The translations under genes were made by a program, and so were the position numbers. Shown in pieces: positions 24,933 to 33,281 of a stretch of 64,000 nucleotides of DNA (positions are counted from its first letter, which is position 1; every line of letters begins with the position of its first letter). Location of the stretch: the NCBI GenBank assembly GCA_007751475.1, contig CP036434.1, forward strand, positions 4,531,524 to 4,595,523. Direction: 5' to 3'. This DNA is from Saltatorellus ferox (lineage in GTDB: Bacteria; Planctomycetota; UBA1135; GCA-002686595). Below the pieces are notes generated by a model that worked only from the letters and a program-made list of their open reading frames with translations, did no database searches and had not been told where the DNA came from.

Positions 24933-26080
24933 GGGCGCTGCCCCTCCGCGGTGGCGGCGGCATCGAGAGCCTTTCTTTCGACGCGTTCCAGTCGCACCCG
25001 CGCCCGGAGGCTACGCACGAGGTCAGCGATGTTCGTCGAGCCGCTCCCGAGGTCCGCGACGGCGCGCCAGCGCGCCTCGGCTGCCTCGGGGTCACCCAGA
25101 AAGAGCTCGTGAAGAAGCGCTTCCTGCATGAGCGGCAGTGCGGCCTCGCGCTCGGCGCCCTGACCTCTAAGCGCCGCTTCCAGAGCCCCCAGCTCGTTCC
25201 CTGCCTCCTGACGCGCCACCGCCAGGAGCGTGAGCCGCCGAGCGCGACCCGTTTCTTCGCCTTCCAGGTCCTCCAGAAGCCGCTCGGCGCGTCCATCTTC
25301 CCCGGCCAGCAAGAAGAGAAGCGCGAGGTCGAGGCGGGCCTCGATGGCGTCGCGCACGGAAACGCGCGGATCGTCCTCGGTGAGCTCGATCCACCGCAAA
25401 AGGTTCTTGGCCGCCCCGTCGCGAGAGCCTTCTTCGGCCTGCATCCACGCCTCCAGTCGGCGGGCTCGCAGGTGACCCGGGTCCAGCTGGAGGGCGCGCT
25501 CGAGCGCATCGCCCGCCTGTCCCCACCTGTCGGCACGGGAACGGTCCATCAAGAGCACGTGACTGCGCCCGTAGTGGGCCCAGGCGCAGGTCGGATCGAG
25601 TTCGAGCGCCTTTCCGAGAAGCGTCTCCGCGGCGATCACGTCGGTCTCGGCGCGCGCCGCCAGCACGAAGGAGATGACCGTTGACTCCGTATCGTTGCGC
25701 GCCGCATAGACCCGGCGCAGCACGTCCGGAGCCGTCGCATCGGCCAGCGAGACGGTTCCCGCGAAAAGATCCTGTCCATCGCCCAGGAGCTCGCCTTCGA
25801 GGTCCTGAACCCACGCTCCGATCTCCAGATTGTCCGGCTCGCTTGCGGCCAGCGCGCGGAGCGCCGCCAGCGCCTCGAGGCGCTCTCCGGAATCGTAGAG
25901 GGCTCGCGCCTCGGCGAAGCGATCACGCGATTCCGTAGAGAAGCGCGAATACGCGCTCGACCATCCGGGCCTCCACCGAACGGAAGAACCGCCGCAGCTC
26001 GACGCCCAGAGCGAGAGCGAAACGGCGGTTCCGATCGTGAGGGCGCGAAGGAAGCTATTGTGGACCCGCGGCAGCGTCAG
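24929..26080 (-). CDS. TPR-like lipoprotein with unclear start
   Basis: A lipobox-like LWASSC follows a hydrophobic stretch (LRALTIGTAVSLSLWASSC), so the export signal is clear, but no ATG, GTG or TTG lies just upstream in frame: candidates are CTG at 26080 or 26074, or an ATG at 26266 that would overlap the preceding gene by more than 200 bp. The mature part is about 340 residues of helical repeats (SRFSTESRDRFAEARALYDSGERLEALAALRALAASEPDNLEIG; AETLLGKALELDPTCAWAHYGRSHVL; GDALERALQLDPGHLRARRLEAWMQAEEG), i.e. TPR-type. It sits between another lipoprotein gene and dtd. No specific function can be given. Confidence 0.7.
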   Translation of the reverse strand: MTLPRVHNSFLRALTIGTAVSLSLWASSCGGSSVRWRPGWSSAYSRFSTESRDRFAEARALYDSGERLEALAALRALAASEPDNLEIGAWVQDLEGELLGDGQDLFAGTVSLADATAPDVLRRVYAARNDTESTVISFVLAARAETDVIAAETLLGKALELDPTCAWAHYGRSHVLLMDRSRADRWGQAGDALERALQLDPGHLRARRLEAWMQAEEGSRDGAAKNLLRWIELTEDDPRVSVRDAIEARLDLALLFLLAGEDGRAERLLEDLEGEETGRARRLTLLAVARQEAGNELGALEAALRGQGAEREAALPLMQEALLHELFLGDPEAAEARWRAVADLGSGSTNIADLVRSLRARVRLERVERKALDAAATAEGQRP

Positions 26081-26798
26081 GAGCTCTTTCCATGACAGGA
26101 TCGATGGCCCCGAGAGCTTCGAGGGCCTCGAGAGCCATATCTGCTTCCGCCTCGACCGCGGCGGGCTCCCGTGCTTCCACCGACTCTGCTTCAGCAGACT
26201 CGGGAGCCTCCTGAGTCGCCTCGGTCGCTCCGGCAGGGATCGCGGGGGTGTCGTCGCCGATTTCACCCGTGCACTCTATCCGCTGGCCCTGGGCAATTCG
26301 CCCATTCGAATCGCGCCAAAGAGCATCACCGCTGGCGATCACGCGGACGGGCGAGTCATCGATCCGCTCCAGGATCGTGACGCGGTCGAACGCGGCAAGC
26401 GTCCAACCGTCGACCTGGACCCGGATCTCGGGCACGTCGGTGCCGAGACGACGAATCACCTGCATCAGGCCGTCCGGCGTGGTCTCCACCGATCGGTCGT
26501 AGAATGCGTCGTCCGAACTTGCCACCACGTGCTCCAAGAGCCCCGCGGGGCCTTCGATCCGGAACGTGTTCGCCAGCATCACGGCCGTCCCCTGGAAGGA
26601 GCCGGTCCACGGCGCTGGCGCCCACGGCTTGACCGGAGCGACCGGCTCCGGGGCCTCGCCCTCGGTCATCGCGGTCTCGGTCGAGGCATCGCCGGGTGAG
26701 ATGGGAGCCTGGGCCCGGGTGGTGCCCGAGCCGGTCGAGCCACAGGCGGTAAGGGCCAGGGAAGCGGCGATCGCCGCGAATGCAAATCGGTTGGACAT
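26055..26798 (-). CDS. Hypothetical lipoprotein
   Basis: 247 residues. A classical lipoprotein signal (MSNRFAFAAIAASLALTAC, Cys19) is followed by a Thr/Pro/Ala-rich linker and a compact middle region (GSFQGTAVMLANTFRIEGPAGLLEHVVASSDDAFYDRSVETTPDGLMQVIRRLG ... VRVQVDGWTLAAFDRVTILERIDDSPVRVIASGDALWRDSNGRIAQGQRIECTG) that reads as a beta-rich domain of no known family. The C-terminal 65 residues are acidic and Ala-rich. It heads the lipoprotein-TPR-dtd transcription unit. Confidence 0.75.
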   Translation of the reverse strand: MSNRFAFAAIAASLALTACGSTGSGTTRAQAPISPGDASTETAMTEGEAPEPVAPVKPWAPAPWTGSFQGTAVMLANTFRIEGPAGLLEHVVASSDDAFYDRSVETTPDGLMQVIRRLGTDVPEIRVQVDGWTLAAFDRVTILERIDDSPVRVIASGDALWRDSNGRIAQGQRIECTGEIGDDTPAIPAGATEATQEAPESAEAESVEAREPAAVEAEADMALEALEALGAIDPVMERAPDAAAGPQ

Positions 26799-26890
26799 GG
26801 TCGGGGGCGCTGGGTAGGTAGAGCTCGAACCGTCGAGCCTCCGCCCGGCCTATCGACCGGACGGGCCAGAACCTTTCGAAGAACGTGGCA

Positions 26891-27886
26891 CTAACGGAGC
26901 CCGCAGGCCATCCGAGCGCGATCGAGGACCTTCACGGCCCGCTCGCGGGCCTTCTCAGCGCCCTTCAGGAGCATCCTGTCGAGTTCAGCGGGATCGCCCA
27001 TGAGCTCCTCGTACTTCGCCCGTGGTGCCGCGAAGTGCTCGTCCATCGCCTCGGCGAGGCGAACCTTCAGGTGCCCGTACCCGGGAGCGGACTCGCCGCC
27101 GGCCAGGATCCGCGCTCTCCAGTCCTGAAGCTCCTCGTCCCCCAGGAACAGCTTGAGAAAGTCGACCAGCACCAGTTCGTCGGGATTCTTGGGCTCCGAC
27201 GGCTCGCGGCTGTCGGTCGAGATGCGACCGATAGCCTTCTTCAGAGGCTTTCCGCTCTCGAAGAGCCAGACGTCGTTGCCATAGGACTTCGACATCTTCT
27301 GGCCATCGAGCCCCGGCACCTTGGCCATGTCGTCCCGGACGGGCAGGCGGGCCTCCGGACGCACGAAAACCTCGCCGAAACGGGTGTTGAAGTGCGTCGC
27401 CATGTCCTGGGTCATCTCGACGTGCTGCACCTGGTCCTTCCCGACGGGCACCACCGTAGAGTCGTAGGCGAGGATGTCCGCCGCCATCAGCACGGGGTAG
27501 GTGAAGAGGCCCACGGAGGGCTTGATACCGTTCGCGATCTTGTCCTTGTAGGAATGCGCACGCTCCAGGAGCCCCATACCCGTGCAGGTGGCGAGAAGCC
27601 AGCTGATCTCGGTCACCTCAGGCACGTCCGACTGCCGGAAAAAGCTGGCCCTCGCGGGATCCATGCCCAGGGCGAAGTAGGTGGCCGCGATGTCTCGGAC
27701 GTTCGTACGCAGGGACGCGGCGTCCCTGATCGTGGTGAGCGCGTGATAATCGGCGATGAAGAAGAAGTGATCCCCGGGTTCGTTCAGCGAATCGACGTGC
27801 TGGCGGATCGCACCGAAGTAATTGCCCAGGTGCGGCCGGCCACTTGGCTGAATCCCGGAGAGAAAGGTCGGACGGGGGGTACTCAT
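26891..27886 (-). CDS. trpS: Tryptophanyl-tRNA synthetase
   Basis: 331 residues from MSTPRPTFLSGIQPSG; an ATG four codons earlier (27898) is possible. The class I motifs are clear: HLGN as the HIGH motif near residue 19 and KMSKS in GLDGQKMSKSYGND near residue 195. The Trp-recognition and dimer segments (FFFIADYHALTT, HSYKDKIANGIKPSVGLFTYPVLMAADILAYDSTVVPVGKDQVQHVEMTQDMA) are standard. It charges tRNA-Trp. The gene is divergent from the WPFF-repeat lipoprotein gene. Confidence 0.94.
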   Translation of the reverse strand: MSTPRPTFLSGIQPSGRPHLGNYFGAIRQHVDSLNEPGDHFFFIADYHALTTIRDAASLRTNVRDIAATYFALGMDPARASFFRQSDVPEVTEISWLLATCTGMGLLERAHSYKDKIANGIKPSVGLFTYPVLMAADILAYDSTVVPVGKDQVQHVEMTQDMATHFNTRFGEVFVRPEARLPVRDDMAKVPGLDGQKMSKSYGNDVWLFESGKPLKKAIGRISTDSREPSEPKNPDELVLVDFLKLFLGDEELQDWRARILAGGESAPGYGHLKVRLAEAMDEHFAAPRAKYEELMGDPAELDRMLLKGAEKARERAVKVLDRARMACGLR

Positions 27887-28149
27887 GCGGCCCACCATGC
27901 CCGAGCGTTCGGGCCCGTCAAGCTCCCCGGTGACCTAATGTGCAGGGATTCCCCGGAAATGCCGAAGGAAAGCGAACGAACGATGTGGCGCCAACTTCGC
28001 AACGCTCATTGATTCCGGTCACCCGGAAAGCGACGATCCGTAGTGGAGCCAAGGCACCAACGCAATCCCCTGGCAGCCTGACCTCACCCGTGCGCGCCCA
28101 TCCCTCTCCCCCGTTCGCCCCTGTGGCGCTGCACCTCCGTAGGCGCGTT

Positions 28150-29748
28150 GTGCCCGGTAGGGAGAGCCCGTGCCCGCGTTTCCAACTCGGCCGAGTCCTC
28201 CTCGTCCTCGCCATGGCGCTCCTTGGAGGCGCCTTCGCGGGCTGCGCTGGCCCGAACTCCGAGCGGGTCCTGTCCCCACTTTTCTCTTCTCACTCGGCGG
28301 CCGGCGGCATTCCCGAAATCGAGGCCCTCGGCGGCGCCTACCTCTCCCGCCGTAATCCGAGCACCGGCCAACGGGACTACTGGGCGATCCGGCCGCTCCT
28401 CTCCAACCGCTTCGACGAGAAGGGCGACCGTTTCACGTGGTTCCTCCCGCCCCTCGGCTTCATCGACGAGGACTCCGAGCGCGGCACCCGCGTGGCCCAG
28501 TTCGTGCCCCTGGCGCGCTACGCCACGCTACGGGAAGAGAGCGGATTCAAGACCTGGTCTCTGCTCGTGATCCCCGGCCTGTACTGGTCCGCCCACGAGG
28601 ACGGCCGCGTCCAGCGCGCGTTCTTTCCCTTCTTCGGCGTCGTCGAGAAGTTCCTCAGCCTGGACCGCGGTACCTTCGCGCTGTTCCCGCTCTGGCTCCG
28701 GGTCGAGCGCTACGGTCGGACGACGGATCACTTCCTGTTCCCGATCTTCTCGTATTCACGCGGCGCGGGCGGAAAGGCGTTCCGCATCTGGCCTTTCTTT
28801 GGCCTGAACCGCTGGGAAGGCCGCTACAGCCGCTGGTTCTTCGCGTGGCCGTTCTTCCACTGGCAGCGCAACGGTCTCCAGTACGCCGAAGACCAGCATC
28901 AAACGTCCTGGTTCCTCTGGCCACTCATCGGTCGAGCGGTTCGCGGACCAGCCTCCCAGACGACGGTCCTGTGGCCGTTCTTCGGCTACACCACCGACCC
29001 GGAGACAGGTTTCTGGGCCTGGGACGGCCCATTCCCCCTCGTACGCTTCCAGGGCGGCGATCCGGACCGCCCGGTGAGGAAGCGCGTCTGGCCCTTCTTC
29101 TCGTACTACAAGGGCGACGGCCTGACGTCGCGCTGGTTCGCGTGGCCGCTCATCAACCGGCGCCACGAGGAATACGCGGACGGCACGAAGGAGGCGACCA
29201 ACGTGTTTCCGGTCTGGCGTAGCTCCACGCGAACCCGCGACAGGGACGCGCTCCCGCGGGAAGGTGAGGAGTTCGGCCGCCCGGCGGGCACCGAGCGCTT
29301 CCGCAAGGTTTGGCCCCTTGGAAAGGTGCGAACGATCCATGGTCCCGAGGCCGGCAGCCCCGGGGAAAAGGGCGGTGAACGACTCGAGCGCGACCTGACC
29401 GTCATCGACCTGAACCCCTTCCAGGAGCTCCGCTTCATGGACGAGAACTACGCCTGGCTCTGGGAGCTCTACACCAGGAAGGAGCGTGGCGACGAGCTGC
29501 GCAGCCGATCCTGGCTCGGCCTCTGGCGCCACGAGAAGGACCGCGACGAGGACCGACGCTCGCTCTCGGCGCTCTGGTCCGCCCGCGACTACGATCGGGC
29601 TGGCCGCCGCGCCCATGAGCGCTCCTGGCTCTTCGGTCTCCTTCGTTATCGATCCATCGACGGCGGCGGCTTCACCTTCCTCCGCCCCGCGTTCCCCGGC
29701 CCCGGCTGGCCCATCGCCCGCACCCCTTCCTCGACGCCTGGCCGCTGA
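28150..29748 (+). CDS. Lipoprotein with repeated aromatic WPFF-type motifs, upstream of the mla operon
   Basis: 532 residues from GTG 28150, chosen because it gives a proper lipoprotein signal (basic start, FQLGRVLLVLAMALLGGAFAGC). The mature protein consists of repeated short strands with the motif WPFF or WPL(I/F): FFPFFGVVEKF, FPLWLRVERYG, FLFPIFSYSRG, IWPFFGLNRWEGRYSRWFFAWPFFHWQ, FLWPLIGR, LWPFFGYTTD, VWPFFSYYKGDGLTSRWFAWPLINR. The regular alternation suggests a beta-propeller or beta-solenoid with aromatic faces, perhaps lipid-contacting. It lies 45 bp upstream of mlaE on the same strand, so a role in lipid transport or the cell envelope is plausible by context only. No named family was recognised. 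Confidence 0.75.
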   Translation: MPGRESPCPRFQLGRVLLVLAMALLGGAFAGCAGPNSERVLSPLFSSHSAAGGIPEIEALGGAYLSRRNPSTGQRDYWAIRPLLSNRFDEKGDRFTWFLPPLGFIDEDSERGTRVAQFVPLARYATLREESGFKTWSLLVIPGLYWSAHEDGRVQRAFFPFFGVVEKFLSLDRGTFALFPLWLRVERYGRTTDHFLFPIFSYSRGAGGKAFRIWPFFGLNRWEGRYSRWFFAWPFFHWQRNGLQYAEDQHQTSWFLWPLIGRAVRGPASQTTVLWPFFGYTTDPETGFWAWDGPFPLVRFQGGDPDRPVRKRVWPFFSYYKGDGLTSRWFAWPLINRRHEEYADGTKEATNVFPVWRSSTRTRDRDALPREGEEFGRPAGTERFRKVWPLGKVRTIHGPEAGSPGEKGGERLERDLTVIDLNPFQELRFMDENYAWLWELYTRKERGDELRSRSWLGLWRHEKDRDEDRRSLSALWSARDYDRAGRRAHERSWLFGLLRYRSIDGGGFTFLRPAFPGPGWPIARTPSSTPGR

Positions 29749-29793
29749 TTTCCGGCCGTTGATTTACGGTCCCCATCTGTCGATCCTGCCCCC

Positions 29794-30699
29794 ATGACCC
29801 CCGCAGTTCCATCGCTGGCCATCGCCAAGGCCCTCCAGGCTTCCCCGCCGGAGTGGGCCCCCGCGTGGCTACCGGACGCCCTGCCTCTGGCGTTCGTGGC
29901 GGGGGTCCTCTACGTGCTGTGGCAGCTCGAGCGCTTCCGCGAGGCGATCGGCAACGTCGGCTCACGGATCGATCTCGCCTGGTCGGCCCTCGTCCGGGTT
30001 CACCACCTCCCGAAGCGCCTGCGCTGGTTCTTCGAGCAGCTCTACCAGTCCGGCATCCAGAACCTGCACGTCGTGCTCCTGGTCGGCCTCTTCATGGGGA
30101 TGATCGTCTCACTGCAGACGGGCATCGAGCTGGCGCGCTTCGGACAGGAGGGCCAGATTGGCACCATCGTCGCGGCGAGCATGACGCGCGAGATGGGTCC
30201 CTTCATCACGGCGATCGTTCTCGCGGCGACCACGGGCAGCGCGCTCGCCGCGGAGCTCGGCACCATGTCCGTCTCGGACGAACTCGCCGCGCTCGACGTG
30301 ATGTCGGTCGACAAGGTCTCGTTCCTGGTGCTTCCGCGCATCGCGGCCCTGATGATCATCGGCCCCGTGCTCACGGTCCTCTGCGACACCATCGGAATCT
30401 TCGGCGGCGGCTTCGTCGCCACGAGTCAGCTCGGAGTCGGCTGGTCCCAGTACACGACCACGGCGATCTCTGCACTCCAGGAGCAGGGCGGAATCATCCC
30501 CGTGCCGATGGACGTGTACGCAGGACTGCTCAAGTCGATCGTCTTCGGCGCCATCATCGCGGTGATCTCCTGCGCGTCGGGCCTCGAGGCTCGCGGCGGC
30601 GCCCTCGGCGTCGGCCGCGCGACGAGCCGCGCCGTGCGGGACTCGATCATCGCCGTCATCGTGGCCAACTACTTCCTCACCTTCTTCCTGTACCGATGA
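29794..30699 (+). CDS. mlaE: MlaE-type ABC transporter permease
   Basis: 301 residues. After a short N-terminal hydrophobic helix comes the MlaE permease domain: FMGMIVSLQTGIELARFGQEGQIGTIVAASMTREMGPFITAIVLAATTGSALAAELGTMSVSDELAALDVMSVDK is the highly conserved amphipathic helix and coupling region. The rest gives four to five membrane helices, ending FLYR. It is the channel subunit of an MCE (mammalian cell entry) lipid transporter that moves phospholipids between membranes. The stop overlaps the ATP-binding gene (ATGA). Confidence 0.93.
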   Translation: MTPAVPSLAIAKALQASPPEWAPAWLPDALPLAFVAGVLYVLWQLERFREAIGNVGSRIDLAWSALVRVHHLPKRLRWFFEQLYQSGIQNLHVVLLVGLFMGMIVSLQTGIELARFGQEGQIGTIVAASMTREMGPFITAIVLAATTGSALAAELGTMSVSDELAALDVMSVDKVSFLVLPRIAALMIIGPVLTVLCDTIGIFGGGFVATSQLGVGWSQYTTTAISALQEQGGIIPVPMDVYAGLLKSIVFGAIIAVISCASGLEARGGALGVGRATSRAVRDSIIAVIVANYFLTFFLYR

Positions 30700-31463
30700 C
30701 GGATCTCAAGAGTTCCTCCGAAGACATCATCATTCGGTTCAAGGACGTCTACAAGTCGTTCGGTCGCCACGACATCCTGAAGGGCATCTCCTTCGAGGTG
30801 CCGCGCGGGCAGGTGCTCGGGCTCATGGGCGGCTCCGGCACCGGCAAGTCGGTGACGCTGCGCCACGTGATCGGGCTCCTGAAGCCCGACTCGGGACGCG
30901 TGGAGGTGGAAGGCCGGAACGTACCGGACCTCACCAAGCATGAGCTCGCCGACCTGCGCAAGCGCATGGGCTACGTCTTCCAGGAAGGCGCGCTCATCAA
31001 CTGGCTCACGGTCGCGGAGAACCTCGCGCTGCCGCTCCAGGAGAACACCAAGCTCTCGAAGTCCGAGATCGACGATCTCATCGCGGAGAAGCTGAAGATG
31101 GTCCATATCCCTGACGCGGGTGAGAAGCTGCCGTCGGAGATCTCGGGCGGCATGAAGAAGCGCGTGGGCCTCGCCCGCGCGCTCATCACGGACCCCGACA
31201 TCATCCTCTACGACGAGCCCAACGCCGGGCTCGACCCCCAGATCGCCCGCTCGATCAACGAGCTGATGCGGGAGATCGCCGACCAGCACCACGCGACCGC
31301 CCTCGTCGTCGAGCACCGGCTCGAATGCATCGAGACGGTCTGCGACGAGGTGGTGTTCCTCTACGGCGGCAAGGCCCTCGTCCACGAGAAGACGGCCGAC
31401 TTCCTGCGCCCCACCCATCCCCAGCTCATCGAGTTCCTCGGGCCGGAAGCCCGCAACGCCTGA
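30696..31463 (+). CDS. mlaF: MlaF-type ABC transporter ATP-binding protein
   Basis: 255 residues starting at ATG 30696, which overlaps the mlaE stop. Walker A GGSGTGKS (45-52), Q-loop FQEGAL, signature SEISGGMKKR, Walker B IILYDEP, D-loop NAGLDP and H-loop VVEHRL are all present. The ISGGMKKR signature with an Ala/Gly-rich following helix is typical of the Mla subfamily. It powers lipid movement through MlaE; MlaD follows 36 bp downstream. Confidence 0.94.
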   Translation: MTDLKSSSEDIIIRFKDVYKSFGRHDILKGISFEVPRGQVLGLMGGSGTGKSVTLRHVIGLLKPDSGRVEVEGRNVPDLTKHELADLRKRMGYVFQEGALINWLTVAENLALPLQENTKLSKSEIDDLIAEKLKMVHIPDAGEKLPSEISGGMKKRVGLARALITDPDIILYDEPNAGLDPQIARSINELMREIADQHHATALVVEHRLECIETVCDEVVFLYGGKALVHEKTADFLRPTHPQLIEFLGPEARNA

Positions 31464-31499
31464 GGTCCTTGCCGCAGCGAGAGCTGCGCTCGAGAAACC

Positions 31500-32684
31500 A
31501 TGACACCACGCCGCCACATCCTCCTCGGACTCCTGTTCCTCACGGCGATCGGAATCCTCTCTTACTTCACGCTGTTCAAGACGGACTTCACTCTGTTCGC
31601 GGAGCAGCAGACGCTCGTCGCCTACACCGAAGACGCTCGCGGCCTGCGCAAGGGCTCGCCCGTACTCTACGCGGGCGTGCGCTATGGCAAGGTCGATTCG
31701 GTCATCCCCAGCCTGGAGCGTCCGCGGTCCGAGCGCGTCCGGATCGACATCACGCTGGATGAGCCGATCACCCTGTACGGCGATCACAAGGTGACGATCG
31801 AGTCGGCCTCCGTGCTCGGCGGCGTCCAGCTCGGCATCGATCCCGGCACGAAGGAATCGGGTGTCATCGACGCCGACCGGAACCTGATGGCAAGCGCGGC
31901 GCCCGACGTTCTCGCGTCCCTCGGGGAACTCGTCGAGGAGAATCGCGAGCCACTGCGCAAGACGATCGCGGGCCTGGAGAACGTGGTCGACACGCTGCAA
32001 GGGCGCACCGGAACCTTCGGCAAGCTGCTCAACGACGAAGGTACGGCCAACAGCCTCACCAACGCCATCGACGCGATCACGTCGACCTTCGACAACCTGA
32101 CGGCGCTGTCCGAGGAACTTCGCGGCGGTCAGGGCACGATCGGCAAGCTCATCTACGACACCAAGCTCTACGACGACATCTCGAACTTCGTCCGTGGCCT
32201 CGACGACTTCCTCGCCGAAGCCCGGGCGCTCTTCAAGGACGCGCGCGAGGGAAAGGGCATCCTGGCGGCCCTCGTTTACGACGAGGAGATCCCGAAGAGC
32301 TTCAAGAACACGCTGACGTCTATCGAGTCGGCGACGGCCAAGATCGATGCGGGCGAAGGCACCATCGCGCGTCTACTCAACGATGGTTCCATCGCGGACG
32401 AACTCCAGAACACGCTCAAGAGCTTCAGCAACCAGGAAGGCACCCTGGGCAAGCTGATATCGAGCGCCGAGATCTACGACAACGTCCGCGACTTCACGGC
32501 GGACCTCGCCGACGCGTCGGCAGCCATCCGCAACCAGAAGGGAACGATCGGCGAGCTGATCTACGACGACGAGATCGTCGACGAGCTGGGCAAGGCCATC
32601 CGCGTGATGATCGGCGGCCTGGAAGAGCAGCGCGAGGCCGCACCGATCGCCACGTTCCTCTCGACGGTGTTCCTGGGCTTCTGA
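31500..32684 (+). CDS. mlaD: MCE/MlaD domain substrate-binding protein with repeated G-T-I/F/L-G-K-L segments
   Basis: 394 residues. One N-terminal membrane anchor (ILLGLLFLTAIGILSYFTLF) is followed by an MCE domain (LVAYTEDARGLRKGSPVLYAGVRYGKVDSVIPSLE...HKVTIESASVLGGVQLGIDPG). The C-terminal ~240 residues are helical and contain a repeated segment GT(F/I/L)GKL(L/I) followed by an acidic Asn/Asp-rich strand (GTFGKLLNDEGTANSL, GTIGKLIYDTKLYDD, GTIARLLNDGSIADE, GTLGKLISSAEIYDN, GTIGELIYDDEIVDE), probably a long tube or needle spanning the periplasm as in PqiB/YebT-like proteins. Last gene of the operon, followed directly by an R2 repeat. Confidence 0.92.
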   Translation: MTPRRHILLGLLFLTAIGILSYFTLFKTDFTLFAEQQTLVAYTEDARGLRKGSPVLYAGVRYGKVDSVIPSLERPRSERVRIDITLDEPITLYGDHKVTIESASVLGGVQLGIDPGTKESGVIDADRNLMASAAPDVLASLGELVEENREPLRKTIAGLENVVDTLQGRTGTFGKLLNDEGTANSLTNAIDAITSTFDNLTALSEELRGGQGTIGKLIYDTKLYDDISNFVRGLDDFLAEARALFKDAREGKGILAALVYDEEIPKSFKNTLTSIESATAKIDAGEGTIARLLNDGSIADELQNTLKSFSNQEGTLGKLISSAEIYDNVRDFTADLADASAAIRNQKGTIGELIYDDEIVDELGKAIRVMIGGLEEQREAAPIATFLSTVFLGF

Positions 32685-32692
32685 TCCAGGGT

Positions 32693-32908
32693 CTAGCCTG
32701 CATTATTCACGAGTTTGCTCCACCAGTGCGTTCAAACCGCGGTGTGGCAAGGAAGACGACCGAACGAAGCGGAGGCGGGCCCGTAGGCCCGTCGAGCATT
32801 CTGTGAGGGAGCCCGCGAAGCGGGCGGCAGCCAAAGGCTGCCGTCTGACGCCGCCACGGCGTGGTTTGAGCGTGCTGGTGGTGCAAACTCGTGAATAATG
32901 CAGGCTAG
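32693..32908. repeat. R2 repeat, 216 bp, CTAG-bounded with long terminal inverted repeats
   Basis: Begins CTAGCCTGCATTATTCACGA and ends in its exact reverse complement; 26 bp pair perfectly and the similarity continues with mismatches for about 30 more bp. CTAG lies at both edges. The inside has a strong palindrome around AGCCCGCGAAGCGGGC. No protein is encoded. It starts 9 bp after the mlaD stop. Partial copies are at 32988-33074, 38686-38770 and 58285-58409. Confidence 0.88.
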
Positions 32909-32991
32909 ATGCCATTGGGGTTCGGCGCAACGCCGCGGGCGTGGATCCTGGCGGTGCTCGCGGAATCGCATTCTGTGGCGCAGACTCCTAG
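32905..32991 (-). repeat. R1 repeat, 87-bp single unit, reverse orientation
   Basis: Flanked on both sides by CTAG and sharing these CTAGs with R2 copies to its left and right. Its end (GTGGCGCAGACTCCTAG) matches one end of the 167-bp element at 13952-14118. Confidence 0.88.
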
Positions 32992-33074
32992 CCTGCATGA
33001 TTCACGAGTTTGCTCCACCAGTGCGTTCAAACCGCGGCGTGGTAAGGAAGACGACCGAACGAAGCGGAGGCGGT
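32988..33074 (+). repeat. Truncated R2 repeat (left half only)
   Basis: Repeats the left 85 bp of the R2 element at 32693 (CTAGCCTGCATGATTCACGA, then the TTGCTCCACCAGTGCGTTCA block), then diverges without a second CTAG. The rest of the gap to 33281 shows no gene. Confidence 0.85.
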
Positions 33075-33281
33075 GCGGTTCGGACGCCTTGCTACGAAAC
33101 GAAACAGACTGAAACGAATACGACGAACGTCTGATTCGGGGCACTGGCACCGCGACATCGGTACCACGCCGACCTTCAACTTCACGTGAGGGTTGACCCT
33201 CACGTTCCAATGAGAGGTTCGGGGCATCGAGCGCTTCGCGCGCCCTCGCGCACCTGAGCGATCGCGGTTAGCGTTGGGGTC

